Shown: positions 33,777 through 37,489 of the stretch, one piece after another | How the letters are laid out: each line of letters begins with the position of its first letter | Numbering within the stretch: the stretch's first letter is position 1 | Assembly: GCA_023437365.1 (NCBI GenBank) | Contig: JAEZGK010000062.1 | Span: forward strand, 1 to 37,489 | Origin: Bacillota bacterium | GTDB lineage: Bacteria > Bacillota > Clostridia > Lachnospirales > Lachnospiraceae | Length of the DNA: 37,489 nt | Reading direction: 5' to 3' | The notes under the pieces: generated by a model | Database searches by the model: none | What the model was told of the DNA's origin: nothing | The model's input: only the letters and a program-made list of their open reading frames with translations | Made by a program: the position numbers and the translations under genes

Positions 33777-34688
33777 TTATTTGTTACTTGTAGAACATCT
33801 TTTACAGGGCGTACGGCTTCCGACCTTAGAGATCGGTAGCTGCTTTACTGTTCTTTTCAAGGCTGAGCAGCTTCTTACAGCATGATAGCTGCTGCCGTCT
33901 TCCGTAATGAAGAAGGTTCCTGAAGGTAAGCCCTTCCCGTCGCAGCATTCCTTACAGGCATAGTATTTACCGCCATTGGCATTGCGGTAGCTGTCAGGAA
34001 TGCCACTGACTGCCCGAATAGAAAGACGGATATGGGAACAGGCAGCGTTCTTATGATAGACGGTTCCCGTCTCGGTGACATATACCATATCATCCTTCGT
34101 CTCTTCTTCCTTCGTCTCCTTCTCCAACGAATAGGTTGCCGCTATCTCTCTTCCTGTCCATCCTCTTACCCGAACCCGTTGGAGTAGTTCCATACTTTGA
34201 ATCGGGAATAATCTAATCAGTGGTGCAGCTCGATAGTTTACAATGATGTCAATACAGTTTCCTTCCTTTAAAATGGAAGAACCCTCAAAGCTGATGCCCT
34301 GAAATCCTTTCTCAATACAAGAGTTATTGATAAAATCCGTATTCAGGTATGTTTTGGAGAAGGTCTTAAGAACCGTCTTATCCATGACAGCCGCAGCAAA
34401 GTCCCCAAGGCCGAGCTCCAGCTCATTCCCGAATACCGTGACATCGAAATTCATTGCCTCTGTGATCCCTGCAAAATCCTCATAGACATATGCTGTCTTT
34501 GCAAAATCCAGTCCCATCCTTGTGATTGTCTGCTGAATATATTCCTGAAGCATAAAAATCTGTATGAAGTATAAAAAAGCCAGGATAAAGTATAAGAATA
34601 GCGGCAGCACAAAGGCTGCCTCGACTGTAAGCGAACCTTCTTCACTTTTTTTCATTTGAAATAAATGTCTCTTGCCTACCTTATGCAT
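33777..34688 (-). CDS. TadE-like protein with a duplicated C-terminal cysteine motif
   Basis: A 303-residue protein with a TadE-type N-terminus (KKSEEGSLTVEAAFVLPLFL) and one membrane segment. The middle has no recognised domain. The last 100 residues contain two similar units: VYVTETGTVYHKNAACSHI ... YYACKECC (about 201-249; Cys217, 245, 248, 249) and FFITEDGSSYHAVRSCSAL ... TPCKRC (about 257-298; Cys274, 295, 298). Each has YH, a lone Cys about 5 residues later, an R-x-V, then CxxC. It could bind metal or form disulfides outside the cell. AGGAGG stands 5 bases before the ATG. It is separated from DUF5702 by an inverted repeat and from the peptidase by 142 bases. Confidence 0.85.
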   Translation of the reverse strand: MHKVGKRHLFQMKKSEEGSLTVEAAFVLPLFLYFILAFLYFIQIFMLQEYIQQTITRMGLDFAKTAYVYEDFAGITEAMNFDVTVFGNELELGLGDFAAAVMDKTVLKTFSKTYLNTDFINNSCIEKGFQGISFEGSSILKEGNCIDIIVNYRAAPLIRLFPIQSMELLQRVRVRGWTGREIAATYSLEKETKEEETKDDMVYVTETGTVYHKNAACSHIRLSIRAVSGIPDSYRNANGGKYYACKECCDGKGLPSGTFFITEDGSSYHAVRSCSALKRTVKQLPISKVGSRTPCKRCSTSNK

Positions 34689-34702
34689 AATATCCTCCTG
34701 AT

Positions 34703-34845
34703 GGGTTGGGATGTCCGTTCTTCCTATGTATCACTTTGTAATTCATCAGGCAAATGATTTCTTGGAGAGAGTTCTTATTTTATTTTTAGATAGAAAGAAT
34801 ATAATTTGAAATTGTAGATTAGCAGAAGAGCGGACATCCCAGCCC
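34703..34845. repeat. Long-range 21-bp inverted repeat in the Tad operon
   Basis: 34703-34723 (GGGTTGGGATGTCCGTTCTT plus C) is the inverse of 34825-34845 except for two positions that still pair as G-T in RNA. About 100 AT-rich bases lie between. In the minus-strand mRNA the 3' arm ends just before the AGGAGG of the TadE-like gene. It may be a structured leader or processing signal; a small mobile repeat is an alternative. Confidence 0.6.
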
Positions 34846-34899
34846 ACCGTATTTCTCCAAAATAGAATAACCGTTTAGCAATTTCTCAAAAATAACCGT

Positions 34900-35718
34900 T
34901 TAGTAGCAGGCCTCTATCTGAAAGTGAGAGCTATAACCGGAAACAGAATGCTTCAGATAATTTTTTACCATCGGGACAGCAATAAATTTAGTGGGGATAG
35001 AGAAATCTGCCTTTACCTGAAAGCCATATAGGCAATCAGCAAAGCTAAATTCATCATAATACCGCAGATTAATATTCTCTTGTATCAAATCCATGGAATG
35101 GTATGCCAGTTCCTCTTTATTCTTCAGCAATAGGAACAGGTACAGATACTCCCGATATGAGAGAGATAGTTTACTCTTTTCTAACATCGTCACTTTTGTT
35201 TGCAGATAATCTCGATTCAGGAGAAACATCTCCGGTAAAGTAAGTACAATCGTCTTCTTCAGAACCGGCACCTCCTTCCCCTGCATCAAAGCGCAAACAT
35301 CTACCAGCGCCTCGGAAAAGGCCCAGATCAGTAGGAGTACTGTCTTTGTGATACTGATTAGAATGGGAAGACCGGTAAAGCCGACCAGTGCTGTTGCTGC
35401 TGCCAATGCTTCCTTCCCCCGTACCTTATCTCCCAGAAGGGTTACGAAATTTGCTGACATACGAAGGAATATCAGTCTTCCTACCAGTGACGACAGATTA
35501 TCGTGGTCGGACTGCTTACCATACAAAAGATATTCCTGTTCATAGGTCAGGGCCGAGGGCTTTCTTTCCACAACATCTTTGCTGTCGGCAGAATAGGCCT
35601 CAAAGTGTTCCTTCAGATATTCCTGAAACAATAAGTATTCTGAAGCCTTATTCAGTCCGCTGTTAAGCATAGCAAAGAGTGTATCCGTATCGGTAAAGCA
35701 GTTCATGATATTCTGCAT
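34900..35718 (-). CDS. DUF5702-like protein, C-terminal part in a shifted frame
   Basis: A 272-residue reading frame that resembles the second half of DUF5702 proteins of Clostridial Tad loci: YEQEYLLYGKQSDHDNLSSL, ALAAATALVGFTGLPILISI, then LIWAFSEALVDVCALMQGKEVPVL. Related proteins seem to carry this with the first half as one chain. Here it is in the +1 frame relative to the preceding reading frame, overlapping its end by 56 bases. Its own ATG at 35718 has only a weak GGGA before it. It may be translated by coupling, by a frameshift, or be part of a disrupted gene. Confidence 0.7.
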   Translation of the reverse strand: MQNIMNCFTDTDTLFAMLNSGLNKASEYLLFQEYLKEHFEAYSADSKDVVERKPSALTYEQEYLLYGKQSDHDNLSSLVGRLIFLRMSANFVTLLGDKVRGKEALAAATALVGFTGLPILISITKTVLLLIWAFSEALVDVCALMQGKEVPVLKKTIVLTLPEMFLLNRDYLQTKVTMLEKSKLSLSYREYLYLFLLLKNKEELAYHSMDLIQENINLRYYDEFSFADCLYGFQVKADFSIPTKFIAVPMVKNYLKHSVSGYSSHFQIEACY

Positions 35719-37213
35719 TCCCGAGGTATTGCCTCAGCGTACTGTAATCCAAAGAAAGCTCAGTGATCCGGTAATTACTCAACTGCGTCAGTACCGAATT
35801 CATCAGCGTCCGACAGGAGGCATAATTTTCACTCTTTAGGTCTAACATGCATTGGTTCAAAAGGGCGCTTATGCTAAGGAGGAGTTCTCGATTCTCCTTA
35901 AGGATATCCTTCATGCCACGATACCCCATATTCCCTTCTGCTTCTAATGAGTAACGTTTCATCTGTGTAAGGCTTTCTGAAAGCTCCTGTAGGAGCTCTG
36001 ACCCAAGACTGCTGTCTTCTTCAGTTGTAAGCCTTCGCTCAAATTTTTCTATTAGCGGAGCTGCTGTGGAAGCACTCTCTGTGATTTTCTCTACGATTGT
36101 GACTGCCTCCTGTAGCAGTGGCAGGATTTCCGCAATTTTTCTGCTTAGCCCGTGGCATTCGGACTCAACAGCCTGTGTCATATCCTGCTTCTTCGCTGCA
36201 AGAGCCGCTCTTTCTGATTGCAAGCTATCTACTGCTTCCCTGCATTCGTCTATCCGCTGCTTGATTTGCTTCCTCTGTTTCTTATCCTCCTTGGATAAGT
36301 TGCTACCACTTCCCATGGCTCCAAGCTGTGACTGAGCGCCAGATAACTCTGTCTCCGAATTCTGTAGCCGCTGATTGATCTCTGTCTGCTGTTGTGTCAG
36401 CTCTTCCAACTCTTTCAGCTGCTGTTGTGTCACTACGATATCTACGGCAGGGTTCTTGTAGTTCTCCTTCCACATCTGAAATACTGCATCATGATTAATA
36501 CTGACCCTTTGAGCCGTGATTTCACCTGTATACAGCATTTTTATGTTATATTCATTCCTTTGTAGCTTCCCGTTTCTATCAAGCTTAATTCCCTTTCTTG
36601 AGGTACAGAGACCATCGAACAGTTCCATCAGCCTTAAGATATTTCTATCAATTTCTGCCAGCTTCTCTTCTGCTTCCAGCTTTTCTTCATATATGACGCT
36701 TACCTTTTTCGGTTTCTCCAACAGGGAAAATTTATCAAGCAACACTTCTATAACGTCTGCTGCCGTATCAAATTTCATATACTCTACAGCCTCATTCCGA
36801 AACAATTCCCCCTCGTAATCCATTAATCTGGTCTGTTCCTCAACCTCAGTCAAATTATGAGCTATCCCCAGAAGATTAAGCGTCCCCTTCGTCATGTCCT
36901 CTGATAAATCCTTGCCCGGAGTCAGGGTATAGGACATATATTCAGAAACCACATTCTCCAACCGGTTCGCCTTCTCCTCCGTTCCACCGTTACCGGCATC
37001 ATAGCCAAAAAGATGGTACTCTTCCCAAAGTGGACCGTAATAATCCGCTAAGACAGAGTCTGTGGCGGTAGATAAAGCCCGTTCAGCAAATATATTAGCT
37101 GTACTGACTCTTGCTCCCTCGATTATAGTAAAGATCAGGGATAGAATTATAAGTAAAATCAGGGACAGATAAACTGTAATTGTTGCCTTTTCTTTTTTCA
37201 ACACTACTTTCAT
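35663..37213 (-). CDS. DUF5702-like Tad-locus membrane protein, N-terminal part
   Basis: A 516-residue protein beginning with a positive end and one membrane segment (KKEKATITVYLSLILLIILS), as in TadE/TadG-like and DUF5702 proteins. A long stretch after residue 150, with extended coiled-coil sequence near 265-360 (QQQLKELEELTQQQTEINQR), suggests an elongated extracytoplasmic domain. The frame ends ...YGYTLCYA and is followed in another frame by the rest of the expected protein. AAGGGATG-like sequence (GGAAGGGATGAAAG) lies at the start. It is the first Tad gene in the window; earlier genes lie beyond the right edge. A set of 11-bp tandem repeats stands just upstream. Confidence 0.8.
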   Translation of the reverse strand: MKVVLKKEKATITVYLSLILLIILSLIFTIIEGARVSTANIFAERALSTATDSVLADYYGPLWEEYHLFGYDAGNGGTEEKANRLENVVSEYMSYTLTPGKDLSEDMTKGTLNLLGIAHNLTEVEEQTRLMDYEGELFRNEAVEYMKFDTAADVIEVLLDKFSLLEKPKKVSVIYEEKLEAEEKLAEIDRNILRLMELFDGLCTSRKGIKLDRNGKLQRNEYNIKMLYTGEITAQRVSINHDAVFQMWKENYKNPAVDIVVTQQQLKELEELTQQQTEINQRLQNSETELSGAQSQLGAMGSGSNLSKEDKKQRKQIKQRIDECREAVDSLQSERAALAAKKQDMTQAVESECHGLSRKIAEILPLLQEAVTIVEKITESASTAAPLIEKFERRLTTEEDSSLGSELLQELSESLTQMKRYSLEAEGNMGYRGMKDILKENRELLLSISALLNQCMLDLKSENYASCRTLMNSVLTQLSNYRITELSLDYSTLRQYLGNAEYHELLYRYGYTLCYA

Positions 37214-37227
37214 CCCTTCCTTTCCTA

Positions 37228-37293
37228 CCCGTTACAATCCCGTTATTATCCCGTTACGATCTCGTATTGATCCCGTTATGTTCCCGTTATGTT
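37228..37293. repeat. Six imperfect 11-bp tandem repeats upstream of the DUF5702 gene
   Basis: Units of CCCGTTAxxxT occur head to tail six times (starts 37228, 37239, 37250, 37261, 37272, 37283); the fourth is the most diverged and the last two are identical. They begin 15 bases before the DUF5702 start and lie on the same mRNA side as its leader. The 11-bp period is about one helical turn. Confidence 0.85.
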
Positions 37294-37384
37294 CCTGCTA
37301 ATCAGTTTTCATTTGCTTCTCAGTATCTTCTTTTACCTTCTTTTATCTTATTTATCTTCTTTATCTATACTGTACCCATAGCTG

Positions 37385-37484
37385 TGGACACATTATTTAG
37401 AAAGGACCCGTCTTTAAGACACCTTTTCTAAATAGATCCTTAGTTATGGACACTCGCTATTGTTGTTCCCATTTTCTTGGACAC
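37385..37484. repeat. Three TGGACAC direct repeats and an inverted repeat at the window edge
   Basis: TGGACAC occurs at 37385-37391, 37447-37453 and 37478-37484. Between the first two, 37395-37405 and 37422-37433 form an imperfect inverted repeat with GTCTTTAAGAC in the loop. The stretch 37214-37489 has no gene. It may be a promoter region or an element end cut by the window. Confidence 0.4.
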
Positions 37485-37489
37485 ATCCT

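Noticed and set aside
36900..37489. Flp pilin or Tad ATPase gene near the right edge
   Set aside because: No frame with pilin leader or Walker motifs is present; such genes, if they exist, lie beyond the window.
1..37489. tRNA, rRNA or CRISPR
   Set aside because: No cloverleaf, ribosomal RNA segment or regularly spaced repeat-spacer series was found; the only tandem array (37228-37293) has no spacers.

Overview
The window looks like chromosomal DNA of an anaerobic, endospore-forming Firmicute of the class Clostridia, most likely a Lachnospiraceae relative of Lachnoclostridium or Anaerocolumna. The grounds are AGGAGG-type ribosome sites, moderate GC, a SpoIID homologue, a DUF2812 protein, a TIGR03905-type TSCPD protein next to a MurG-like enzyme, and a Tad-type locus with a DUF6382/FHA protein and DUF5702. 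This is inferred from gene content only. No rRNA, tRNA or CRISPR array was seen.

Layout. 1-118 (minus) is the 5' end of a group II intron sitting just behind the terminator of a histidine phosphatase gene (237-974). 1180-3288 is a GH36 alpha-galactosidase, preceded by two gene remnants (MerR tail, flavin reductase tail). 3591-7838 (minus) is a two-gene unit: an AraC/GyrI-type regulator and a TrmO-UvrA fusion ATPase. 8027-10579 (plus) carries a tandem P-loop protein and a subtilase-like lipoprotein. 10646-13312 (minus) has a chemoreceptor and a small anchored protein. 13717-17544 (plus) holds a DUF2812 membrane protein, a MarR regulator with a consensus, apparently leaderless promoter, an alpha/beta hydrolase and spoIID. 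17545-22354 (minus) is a MoxR / DUF58 / transglutaminase operon. 22598-23302 is mtnN. 23549-24860 (plus) is TSCPD plus MurG. Then come HIT (minus), a soluble histidine kinase (plus), and a minus-strand run of glpK, rhomboid and a flavodoxin-SCP2 fusion. From 37213 down to 31061 (minus) is the distal part of a Tad/Flp-type locus: DUF5702 in two frames, a TadE-like protein with a cysteine-repeat tail, an A24 prepilin peptidase, a second TadE-like protein and an FHA protein, closed by a terminator at 30949-30992.

How the genes fit together. The MoxR/DUF58/transglutaminase trio is a standard surface-assembly arrangement. The Tad genes would make and process a pilus or a pseudopilin-like envelope complex whose earlier genes (ATPase, TadB/C, pilin) lie beyond the right edge. 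The AraC/GyrI-UvrA pair looks like a drug-sensing regulator driving a class II UvrA. The points most worth a second look are the TrmO-like module (with an apparent degenerate second copy) fused to UvrA, the SpoIID homologue whose catalytic glutamate position is alanine, the leaderless MarR promoter with a palindrome in its spacer, the duplicated cysteine motif on a TadE-like protein, the +1 frame break in DUF5702 and the 11-bp tandem repeats in front of it.
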